Part shown: one piece after another, positions 8,804-17,360 of the stretch
Layout of the letters: every line of letters begins with the position of its first letter
How positions within the stretch are numbered: the stretch's first letter is position 1
Source of the DNA: Dunaliella salina
Lineage: Eukaryota > Chlorophyta > Chlorophyceae > Chlamydomonadales > Dunaliellaceae
DNA length: 19,747 bases
Assembly (NCBI GenBank): GCA_002284615.2
Contig: MU069900.1
Location: 214,654-234,400, forward strand
Direction of reading: 5' to 3'
Made by a program: the position numbers and the translations under genes
The notes under the pieces: model-generated
Databases searched by the model: none
Told to the model about the DNA's origin: nothing
The model's input: the letters and a program-made list of their open reading frames with translations, nothing else

Positions 8804-10355
8804 GGAAAGACTCAACAGTTAGCACTGGCACTGCACTGTGGCACTGTGGCACGTGCCAGTGCACTAACAGTGAGCCCCACCAAAGAAGGCTAGCTGTGAG
8901 CAACCCAGCTAATGAGGGTCCGGTGGGTCACCGGCCATTTGTCCGGCTGCGCGCCTCGCTGTCCTGTATGCAGCCCTCTCTGTAGGCCCCTCCCCCAAAC
9001 CCCCATTGTTTATGTTGCTGAATTGGATGGCATTTTTGATGTTGTGTTTTTTTGTTAGGGACTTTACAGCATGAAAGTGGAGTTCTTTGGCAGTTTTGTG
9101 AGCTTTGTCTTCGGTTAGGCCAAATTTGCAAAGGGGATCAATAATGTAGGGATTGAAGATAGTTCCAGAAACCCCAATTAGTATGGTATGTAGTGTGTCT
9201 CTGTCATTGCGATGTGCGTCCCAAAGAGATCTTGTGCATAAGCTTTCAATGGTGTGTTTGTGCTGATCTTGTGCAGTGTGGAGAGTTTATTCGGGTCTGG
9301 TGTCAAAACAAAATTTGAGCACAGTGAGGTGGATATCTCTGTCTTTAAGATTCATGCCCTGCGGGTGATGTGTGGAGTCTCTGCCTTCAAGGGGTAAACT
9401 GTAATGCCATCATGGCGACTGAGCTGTGTGGATGGTGGTTGTCTGGATGGAGGCAGCCAATGTGGAATGTGTCGGCGTACAGTATCTGGAATTTCCATAT
9501 GGAAATATGCATATCCAGTGAGCGTTGCCTCTTGGCATTGCATGCATCTATAGAGATAATGTGAGATTTAAAGTCTCCTTTGTTTATTGCTTCACCGCAG
9601 ATGCTGAGTGCTTGATGGTGGCGATCGATGTTCATTCTGTTTATTTGTGGGTGGGTGCATCTGAGTAGGTTATGGGAGGTGCTATCAGGTGTACCACAAA
9701 GAGGGCAAAGAGAAGGCCAGGGTAGCCACTGAAGCGTCTGGCATGTTTGCCATTGTACAGGGTGTCCATTCGATATTTGAGGACATCGGTTTGTTCTTTG
9801 GGGGTCACAGCCTTCATGTGCCCAAAAGCATCACTAACTTTTGAATTGGCAGTGGGGTGAGCATTGGACATTCTGAGCAGGTTCTGCCAATTTTGGTAGC
9901 TATGTGTGCAGAGGTTTGCTGTTCCCAATTTGTGTTTTCATGCAATACTTGTTTCAGTTTGTCCTGGAGGTTTGAAAGGGGCAAGTATTCTGCGTAAGAG
10001 CTATGTGTTGTGACAGATGCAGCAAGCCAATAGAGATGAAAGAAAGGAGTTTCTGCCTGGTTGAGGGAGGTGTTAGCTTTGTCAGGTAGCATAATTGCTT
10101 GATGAGCAAGGGCATCTGCGCCTTCATTACCAAATATGCCACTGTGTGATTTCACTTTGTAGAAGTGGGCAGGGCCCTCTGAAGCATTTATGCAGGCTAC
10201 AATTTCTTTGAGCAGCACTGGTGAGCACCAGGGGTGTGTTTTAGTGCGTGGACATATCCATGGGTTTTAGAAGTCTGTTTTTAATCTGATTAAGTGCTGA
10301 GGAACTGTCAGTTGCAATTGAAATGTGCCCTTGCTGTAGAGCTATCAAAATTGCC

Positions 10356-10403
10356 GTTAGGTGTCGCCAGCCTGGGATTGTTAGGTGCCGTCAGCCTGGG
10401 ATC
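10356..10403. repeat. 24-bp tandem duplication within copy A RNase H region
   Basis: Two adjacent 24-bp copies each consist of GTTAGGTG, a short variable part and CAGCCTGGGATY. They lie just upstream, in coding direction, of the ILIALQQ segment. The YTDGS region is not recognisable beyond them, so the duplication belongs to the decay of this copy. Confidence 0.85.
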
Positions 10404-11672
10404 TTTTGTTGCAGGGGTTGCAGGTATGGTTATATGTTAGGTGTGATGGTTCTTTGTTGGCTGCAGACTTTGAAAACGTTGTGCGTGTCAAGATACAAAG
10501 GTGCAAATGTTTTTCCCCTTGTGCAGGTTTCTTTGAAACAGAGGGTAATGTTTTGATATTCTGCAATCTGTTGACTGCTTCTTCGGTACCAGTTTCCTCC
10601 ATGGATATCTTGTTTTAAATCCTTAAGCCAATTTGGGTTATTTTGGAAGAGCTTTTGCTTTCCCTCATTGTTCCAAATGGCAAGAAGTTGCATGTTTCTC
10701 ATATGTTTTTAAGGAGGAGTAAGAGGAGTTAGGTAGGCTTGGCCAAGGGGTAGCTGGAATGTTAGACTTCCTGAGGGGAATTAGGTTGGGATTGTGGCAT
10801 GGTCTGGGTTACATGAGAACCTGCGCATGTATCTTTCTTTGATCCATCCCATCTGGCTGGGGAGGAGCATGAAGGCGGTCGTTGGGGTAGTTGTGCTAGT
10901 GATCGAAGACAAGGCATGCATGACATGGTAGTGGATGAATTCGTCATCATAGGCAGGGTGGCAAAAGGAGAACCCCGTAAACTTGGTTCCAGTGTTGGCC
11001 CCAAAAAAATTGTCTCGTGCAAAAGGGCTCCAGTATGCTTTGAAGTGTGTGTCATAATCAAGGGGGCTCGCAAGTTTTTCTTGGGTAACTAGCGCACAGC
11101 GTGTGAGAGCTGCGAGAATGTCAATTGGTGTGCACAGAGAATTGGATTCTTTATTATTTTGGTTGCCTTTTCCAAGGTGAGAAGTGTACATGTGTAGAAG
11201 GCCCATAAATCCTGTTGCTTCATGTTGAACAGGGGGCTGAATTGAGGAGTGTAGACCAGCTTGCCTGGCTGCACTGTATGCTTGGAGCAAAATTTGAAGA
11301 TGGTGAGGGGTGATAATGCCTGCGCATTTCCATTTGGTGTCATGAATGCATGCAGCTTGAGTGGTGAATGCAAGAGGGATTTTGGTTGTTCATCAGAATC
11401 CTTGTTGGATCCCGGTATGAGATCCACATTTCTCAGCCAACTTTCACATCTATTTGTTGGTATGATGTCTGTCTGGGGATTAGTAGTCTCGAGGTCAAAG
11501 CGTGCCTTGTTGCGCATGGGGTGGCCCCGGTTCGTGAGCCAGTGCCTGTATGGAGGCTGTGTGGCTCCCTCAAAACCTTGATGAGTGAGGTGTCTACAGT
11601 GTCGTCAGCAGGTGGTGAGTGTTGTTGTGGAGAAGAAAAGTTGTCTGCGTGAGATTGCTCGAACCTGTGGAC

Positions 11673-11705
11673 ATGCTCCTTGAAACCTGGATGTTCAAGG
11701 AGCAT
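11673..11705. repeat. Perfect 12-bp inverted repeat, 9-nt loop
   Basis: ATGCTCCTTGAA (11673-11684) and TTCAAGGAGCAT (11694-11705) are exact reverse complements around a 9-base loop. The hairpin lies inside the chromodomain-like coding part of copy A, where it encodes MLLEHPGFKEH. It may be chance imposed by the codons. Confidence 0.85.
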
Positions 11706-12039
11706 AGAAGTTGGTTCCCAAGTGGGCTGCCAGGTGACTTTGACCATTTCTGTATCTTCTGCTGTCTTGGTATGCTGTCTTTTTTAGACATGCACCTCAC
11801 TTTCTTGTGAAATGATGCCAGTTGTTCCTTCCTCCAGACGTGGGAAGGAATGAATGCTGTTGTGGATGTAAAACGTTCCTGGTAGCACTTGGCCTTGTAA
11901 AAGAAAAGAAAAGTCTACGCAAGCCAAAGGCCGCGTGCATTAAGGGAAAGTCCTCTAACTGGAAAGCTGGAGGCCTCCCCAGAAGGCCCTCAGAACCTAG
12001 ACTAGACACAGCTAGCCTAGGAGAGAGCCAGAAATAGAC

Positions 12040-13823
12040 CTAACGGTGATCAGGAGGGTTGCTCGCCATGCCTCCGGACGGCCGGACTCTCCTTCTCCCA
12101 TCCTCCGCCGCCGCGCGCCCAGCAAACCCCCTCCCAGAAACCCCCTGAGAGCAAAGAGCGTGTCTAGTGTTTTTGATAGTGATTAATCTTTGGATGGCAT
12201 GGTCCCTAAGCTTGGCTGCTAGTGATTTGGCTTTTTCTTTAGTAAGACTAAGATGTATGAGGGTGTAATTGTATACTCATTGTAAATGGTACAAGCCACA
12301 CCACTTAAGATGATGTGCAAGGTCACTTTGCTGATCCTGTTTGGATTTCTTGAGCTGCGGGTTTCAAGTTAGGTTATGGTGTGAGAACGTTGGGTCACTG
12401 CACGCTATAGGGTGATGGAGGGGTTTTTGTCGGGACAGAATTTTAGTTCAAAAAGAAGTACGTCCCTGTCTTGAGGTGGGATCTTGGAAGGATCAAGGTG
12501 AGTTTGTCTGCCTGGAAGAGGGCGCACAAAGATAGCATCAGGGCTGGTTTGGTGCCAGGCAGGGGAGCTAGTACCATTAGGGAAAATCCAGTCTGGAGTA
12601 GCTTTTGATATGTTTCCAGGGACTTGTATGCCCTGATCCAGGAGTCTCTCGTTATTGCAGCCATCCATACCAGCAAGGGATGAGCCATATTGACCTTTAC
12701 TGGGGGCTTTCACACAAAGACTTAGGGCTGCATTGTGTCCGTTGATGTGCATCCCGCTCATTGTTGAGTTTGTACACCTGAGGAGTATGTGGTCAATGTG
12801 GTCCATATCATCATATAGTGGGCATCCTCCAGAATTGGAAAAGTTGAATTTGAAAGCATGACTCTGATTGTACAGTGTACCTGTACGATACTTTATTATA
12901 CTTATTTGCTGTCTAGGGTAATTCCTGGATTTTTTCCTGAAGGAATTGCTGGTCTCTTTGTTTGCAAGTTGAGAGGTTGGGTTGCGAGATCCAGTATTTG
13001 CAATGGTAGTTGGTGGTAAGGCATCATTAAGTTTCTGCTATCTCTGGTAGTGGTAGCCAGAGGTGTCAGCAGAGCCGAGCTTGTGTTTTAGGTGCATGTA
13101 TTTAAGTTTGTCGTTCAGATTGGTAAGGTAGTGCATTGGGAAAGCGTGGGAGCGGTGGATGCTATCATCACGTGATGAAGAGGTCTTCAATGGAAGGCAG
13201 TAAAAATTGTGGAATGGGTCCCTGGCATCTGGAAATGCAATGTCCATGGTGTCTGGGAGGGCTGCGGTGCGAGCGCAAGCATCAACCCCCTCATTTCCTA
13301 TAATGCCAGAGTGGGCTTTCATTTCGTAGAAATGGATAGGGTGAGGGGAGTGTTTTAATATGGTTGATATTGCATGTATGAGCTCCGCATGTAGGTGATA
13401 CCTCATGCGCATCAGATTGAGGGTTTGTTTAGAAACCTGTAAGAGGCAGGATGCACTATCATTGGCAATTTGAGTTTGCTCGTGTTGGAGTGCCACAAGG
13501 ATACCCACAAGTTCTGCTCTGGTGATGGTTTTGGTGGGCCCATGGCCATTGGGTTTTATGTGCAGTTGTAAATGTTGAGAGGGTTGAGTTGTGTCCCTTC
13601 CCAGTTTGTAAACACCTGAATCAGAGAGTGGTGGGGAGTCGTCATCACTGTGTTTAATTACACTGCCATCAGTGTAGGTGACTTCCCTCCAGTCCTTGAC
13701 TTTAGGAGTGAACATCTTTATGTAATTGGCAGGGGTGAAGGCTGCCCTTCCCTGTGGGCAATTGTATGAACAGTTATGGATGTCATGGGGAAGTGATTTG
13801 AACTTTTGCTTAGGGGGCCCGGG
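12040..13823 (-). pseudogene. Copy B C-terminal half: RNase H, zinc knuckle, PD...ELK nuclease-like
   Basis: One frame is open from 13823 to 12405 apart from a TAG at 13038-13040. RNase H type 1 (from 13690) has all four acidic residues in place: YTDGS (D16 counted from the Met at 13715), TRAEL (E68), NDSAS (D86) and NEGVDACA (D145), plus KAHSG with the histidine. KYRTGTLYNQSHA follows, then a knuckle CPLY-H-C (from 12824) whose second cysteine is tyrosine. TPDWIFP, SPDAIFVRP (12542 down) and DRDVLLFELKFC (ELK at 12449-12441) resemble a PD-(D/E)XK nuclease core. Stops at 12405 and about 12370 precede TLHIILSGVACTIYN. A frameshift near 12250 leads to KEKAKSLAAKLRDHAIQ and the C-terminus ASNPPDHR-stop. 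It is the best preserved RNase H of the window but cannot make the full protein. Confidence 0.72.
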
Positions 13824-13868
13824 CTATCTGAGGCCCAAAGTCAGGTGTTTTTTGCACGCTCCTTGCGT

Positions 13869-13963
13869 ATGTTCTCCGTAACTGGTAATGTTCAAGGTTA
13901 ACTCCTATAGGTACAGGTTACCTCTAGGCCTATAGCATAAGGATTACCAATCACGGAGAACAT
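13869..13963. mobile_element. 95-bp hairpin MITE-like element
   Basis: The ends are 21-bp inverted repeats, ATGTTCTCCGTAACTGGTAAT and the reverse complement of ATTACCAATCACGGAGAACAT, matching at 19 of 21 positions. The interior also partly pairs (CTATAGGTA with TACCTCTAG; CCTATAG). No convincing target duplication flanks it, so the superfamily cannot be assigned. It lies in the gap between the two halves of copy B. Confidence 0.6.
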
Positions 13964-14206
13964 GCCAAATCAGCCATGGCATGAGCCCTAGTTTTTGGCA
14001 CCAAATCCCATCTGACCACCCACTACACCAAATTGAGTGATTAAAAGTGATTTGGAGTCCTTGTATCAGAACAAATCATTGCAAAAAAATGGAGTGAAAA
14101 GACCCAATGGTTGGTGTTTTATGGTGATTTGAGCCATTTCCCATATACAGCACCGGACTAGGGTTTAGTGCCCCAGGTGCTAGCACGAAGCGCTTCTGCT
14201 TTGTCT

Positions 14207-14318
14207 TGGTGAAGCGGATACACGGTGCCTCGGCCCTAGGTATCCTCTTTTCCTTAATTGATGTGGGGAGTGTTTTCACTGCCTGCGTAGCTTTTCTTTT
14301 CTTTTCTTTTCTTTTCTC
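14207..14318 (+). mobile_element. Fragment D: 3' end of a related element, plus strand
   Basis: From TGGTGAAG at 14207 the sequence matches the 3' UTR of copy C (from 16991), with roughly nine in ten bases identical by eye. The match runs through GGCCCTAGGTATCCTCTTTT and GTGGGGAGTGTTTTCACTGC to the TTTTC tail. The tail here has five TTTTC units (14291-14316), the longest in the window. Sequence to the left shows no coding match to the family, so this is a strongly 5'-truncated insertion. It is inserted opposite to copy B. Confidence 0.7.
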
Positions 14319-14390
14319 TCCAGGTGAGCTTTAGCACAATTTATCTATACACAAGGCAACGTACACAAATCTGAGCATATGCATGGGTAG

Positions 14391-15419
14391 CTAATAAAGC
14401 CAGCTTAAGTTTACAGCCAGATTTGTCCAAACCTGATGGAGTGGCTGTGAGTTACTGGCAGGATTTGGAGGATTCAAGGGCAGCCAACAGGATGGTACAT
14501 GTTTCTGGAGGAGTTGGAACCAGTCTTTGTTCGCGCTATCTAGCATTACTCTAGCATTAGGATTCCACACAGCGATAAGTTGCATAGGATAAGGTGGAGT
14601 GGGACTGGGCATGGTATCAAACCAGTATTGTGGTGCCTGAAATTGGATGTTTCTTGCCGGGAATCTGGCAAGCACTTTTGCAAAATCTGGGTACTGGCTA
14701 AGCCAACTCATATGTGCGTTACAGCCGAAGCCTCTCCAATGGGGCAGGAGCATGAAGGTGACAACTGGATCTGTGGTTTGGAGGGATGAGAGCACTGCGT
14801 GGCGCAGGATTTTAAACATTATTTTGTCCTCATGTGGGGGATGGCAGAAGAAAAAGCCAGTGCAGCGCACAGAGAGGGCGTCTGTGTGCGCTCCAAAGAC
14901 CTGGTCTTGGCAGTTTGTGCTGAAGTAGGTGTCGTAGGTCTCGCCAAATTCAAGGGGGTTGGAGAATCTATCTGTTGAGACCATGCACCATTTATGCAGG
15001 GCTAATCGGATGTGGAGAGTTGTGATCAGCGCGTTGGAAGTGTGGAGCTTTTTGCTCTTGGCTGAAAGATTTTGTTGTTGAGCCTTTTGTCAAGAGAGCA
15101 GTCCCGTAATTTCAGTTGCTGAATCCTGGACAGGTGGTTGAATGGTGGCATGGATGCCTGCACTTTTAGCTGCTTCATAGGCTTCAAACAGGGACACGAG
15201 CCTGTTTACAGTGAGCATGCCATCGCACTTGCCATTGGCATTGGAGGTACAGGCGCACTTGGTGGTAACCACCTCCAACATTCGTGCTGGCATGGCGACC
15301 CCATCAGATGTGTCAGGGTGAAAAGGTTCCTTCAAGAGATCAACACTTATAATGATAATGTTGCCATGTTGACATGATACCTGTCTGGAGGTTGATAGGT
15401 TGGAAGTCAGTGCCAGCAA
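14391..15419 (-). pseudogene. PCIF1-like methyltransferase-like half (copy B, or inverted part of C)
   Basis: One frame is open across 15419-14391 except for a single TGA near 15090. Conserved blocks shared with copy A are NGKCDGMLTVNRL, LFEAYEAAKSAGIHATIQPP (A: LLQAYSAARQAGLHSSIQPP), QVFGAHTDA, FFFCHPPHEDKIM (from about 14850), TFMLLPHWRG and MQLIAVWNPN. The arrangement (FG motif, Pro-Pro motif after a hydrophobic strand, then a hydrophobic strand ending in LPxW) resembles the adenine N6-methyltransferase fold of the PCIF1 family. The catalytic NPPF-type motif is CHPP here and CHPA in copy A, so activity is doubtful. The frame stops at 14391 without reaching RNase H. Assignment to PCIF1 is by pattern only. 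Confidence 0.55.
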
Positions 15420-17085
15420 TGCCCCATTTATGTCAATTTAAATGGAGCAGGAATCACCAACAACATCACAAAGGCTGAGTTGGCTGCAATAGCAGCTGCA
15501 ATCCTCCACGGCTACTCTTGCATTGCCACCAATAGCCTTGACTTCTACAACAGCAGAAAACAAACACTATATCCAGGGCTGCACCGCCAGCATGTTCAAA
15601 GGTATATCCTCAAGATATTAATACTGCTTGTGCGCAGCTCACCTACACCAATTAACTAATAATTGAAGGTTAAGTCTCATGTTGGAATTGCCGGAAACAA
15701 TTGTGCCAATACCATTGTCAAGCATCACGCCATCCATGATGATGGAAAACTGGCAGACATGACATTACCTTGTGTAAACCTTGAGGGCAATCCTTTTCAG
15801 AAAGAAAATTCAAGGAAAATGACCACACCCGCGCATATACATCAGGACGTACAAACTCACCTGCCTTAAAGCTAAAATACTTCTCCAACCTTCATGATCC
15901 TTGGAGGACGCACATGCATTCAAAACATGGAGCTTGGAAAGGCCAATACTGAGACAGGGTACTACTCTTTCTATCAAATTTCTACTTCCCACTGTCAATA
16001 AAAAGGTCAATAATGCCTTCTGGAACCTACCAACACGTCCTTTTAAAATGAAATGAAACACCTTTAACAACCACACAAGCACCCTCTTTAACAGATGCAT
16101 GCAGTATGCTTAAAAATTTCCACCTGCCTACAATGCCCCCTGCGTGGAGAACCTGACAGTGCCCTTCATATTCTATCAGGATGAAATACTCCACCATGTC
16201 CAACATGGTAACAGAGTGCCACAACATTGCCAGCAGGATCCTCCTCAAAGGTATCAGCAAAGACCCTCTCGGGGCAGGCCTTGCCTCCATGGATATTGGC
16301 AAAGCAGATCCACTTGCTTTATAGGACCTCCATATTCCTCAGAAAATAGACCCTCTCTAATTTATAAACACGTTTCCCTTCGTCATTTACCAGACAAAGA
16401 AATGCTCACTTCTAACCGCTTCGATGTAATATTAGTTGTTCCCATGAAAGAAGTGCCAAGGACCAATGCCCGGTATCAACTGAGGAGTGTAGGGGGGTGC
16501 GGAGGGAACATTGAGCACTCAGCGCCAGCCACAGCCACTCCTCCTACTTCCAAGGTCATCCTAGTCAGCTCCTGCCAGAACAGATGCGCATTCATCTTGT
16601 GGTAGTCAGATACTGTGAGCACACCCAGCCCTTCAGCTTGAGGCCTCCACGCAGCAGCACCGCGATTTGTGTTGCCACCTTAAAAGGGCTTCTGCTCAAG
16701 TCACCCTTCAGTAAATTCTGTTAGGTACACCGGTTTGGGTGGAGACATCTACACTCCCCACACTTTGGAGCCACTTAAAGAGCTTGGTCTTGACGCTCAC
16801 AAGCCAAGAAGCTTGCCCTGGAGCTTCATGCTGATCCTTTCCAGACATGCTTTCAAACTTGTCAGTCCTAGACGAAGTCTGGAGAAGACTTCTTTCAGCT
16901 CTAGTTGATGAGGTCTCATCAACAAAGTCAGGCGCAGGCTACTGGCAGTAACCCTCCAGATCCCCATTGACTTCTTTTCTCATTCTCTCGTGGTGAAGGG
17001 GATGCATGGTGCCTTGGCCCTAGGTATCCTCTTTTCCTTCTTTGACGTGGGGAGTGTTTTCACTGCTTGGGTAGTTTTCTTTTCT
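15420..17085 (+). mobile_element. Copy C, 5'-truncated, plus strand
   Basis: It starts abruptly in the middle of RNase H at about 15423 and runs to a T-rich tail at 17075-17085. A 3' UTR of about 105 bp shared with fragment D (GGCCCTAGGTATCCTCTTTT, GGGGAGTGTTTTCACTGC) precedes the tail. Its 5' breakpoint abuts the 5' end of the minus-strand methyltransferase-like half exactly. It is more decayed than copies A and B. Confidence 0.7.
15423..16970 (+). pseudogene. Copy C protein: RNase H to C-terminus, heavily disrupted
   Basis: One frame encodes TKAELAAIAAAILHG, CIATNSL and, after a double stop TAA TAA at about 15655-15660, KVKSHVGIAGNNCANTI. These are RNase H blocks in which two catalytic aspartates read as asparagine (IATN, CANT). 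A knuckle remnant, CPLRGEPDSALHILSG, begins at 16134 and meets TGA where the last cysteine is expected. MVTECHNIASRILLKGISKD (from about 16201) follows in another frame. The nuclease-like strand is RIHLVVVRYCEHTQP (about 16585-16630), with valine and arginine where copy B has E and K. The end is TGSNPPDPH with TGA at 16968-16970. It cannot encode a working protein. Confidence 0.7.
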
Positions 17086-17204
17086 GGTGAATTGTTTTCA
17101 ACCCACACAAAAGATCCCCATTGCAGTTTTGCTTCAACAACAAGAACGCCCTCAGAATTACAACCAAGCTCCATATCTTGCTGCGGAGGCTAAACAGAAA
17201 CTAA

Positions 17205-17360
17205 GAGCGCCAAACAAGCCATCCAATTCTGCAACTTAAGCAAGGAGGGTTAGGGGATGGGCTATGGGACAGCAGCTGCTGCTTACGGGAGTGTGAGGAG
17301 CACACCGGGGGGATGGCACCACCTGTCCTAAGGGTCCCACCACCACACAGACCACGAGGA
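17205..17360 (+). mobile_element. Possible C-terminal fragment of another family member (E)
   Basis: GCCATCCAATTCTGCAAC and the following purine-rich stretch (about 17218-17268) match the coding strand of copy A near 9030-8980, roughly three in four bases over about 50 bp. Translation gives AIQFCNLSKEGLGDG, compared with AIQFSNINNGGLGEG in A. No tail follows. It would be a short relic lying just after copy C's tail. Confidence 0.35.

Larger units (their letters stand above)
8909..11765 (-). pseudogene. Copy A protein: chromo-like / methyltransferase-like / RNase H / zinc knuckle / nuclease-like, disrupted
   Basis: Read across frameshifts, the coding order is as follows. A chromodomain-like stretch (VKVTWQPTWEP, HPGFKEHVHRFEQ) lies near 11750-11660. 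A methyltransferase-like domain (11290-10640) contains FFGANTG, FCHPAYDD and AFMLLP. This frame continues to 10430 with two in-frame stops between about 10790 and 10700. RNase H (10350-9955) keeps IATDSSS and KSHSGIFGNEGADALA but lacks the YTDGS motif and carries a frameshift. The motif KYRMDTLYNGKHA (9778 down) is followed, in another frame, by a zinc knuckle CPLCGTPDSTSHNLLRC at 9707-9657. Next come DRDIHLTVLKFC (near 9330-9290) and HTILIGVSGTIFNPY (near 9205). The C-terminus is GDPPDPH with TAG ending at 8909. The nuclease-like ELK motif reads VLK here. Frameshifts and stops make it non-functional. I recall similar fused ORFs in green-algal genomes but could not check. Confidence 0.7.
8757..11800 (-). 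mobile_element. Copy A of a LINE-like, RNase H-encoding element
   Basis: This is the most complete of the related copies. In coding direction it runs from a chromodomain-like N-terminus near 11765 to a conserved stop at 8909. A 3' UTR of roughly 130 bp, a 9-bp-stem hairpin (8777-8796) and an A/G-rich strip at 8754-8774 (T-rich on the coding strand) follow. The 5' boundary is not marked by any repeat; it falls between the coding start and the tail of copy B, which ends about 100 bp further right at 11899. No target duplication could be identified. An internally encoded RNase H with a simple-repeat 3' tail and no LTRs suggests a LINE-type or LINE-dependent element. No reverse transcriptase is visible, so this class assignment is inference. 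Confidence 0.65.
11899..15419 (-). mobile_element. Copy B of the same element, interrupted by D and a hairpin element
   Basis: Copy B has the same orientation as copy A and ends about 100 bp from A's 5' part. Its tail is an A/G-rich strip (11899-11913, TTTTC units on the coding strand) next to an imperfect hairpin at 11917-11936. The coding half with RNase H and the nuclease-like region occupies 12040-13823; the methyltransferase-like half occupies 14391-15419. Between them lie a plus-strand 3' fragment (D), a 95-bp hairpin element and unassigned sequence. The two halves may be one copy split by insertions, or the 14391-15419 half may belong to copy C as an inverted 5' part. The breakpoint at 15419 is a direct 5'-to-5' junction with C. 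Confidence 0.6.

Noticed and set aside
8840..8870. Transcription terminator or regulatory hairpin at GTGGCACTGTGGCACGTGCC
   Set aside because: Short GGCAC repeats in copy A's 3' UTR can pair in several ways, but copies B, C and D do not conserve this, so no function is claimed.
14287..14318. Simple-sequence repeat of TTTTC as an independent microsatellite
   Set aside because: It sits exactly at the end of a sequence shared with copy C and is better read as the tail of fragment D.
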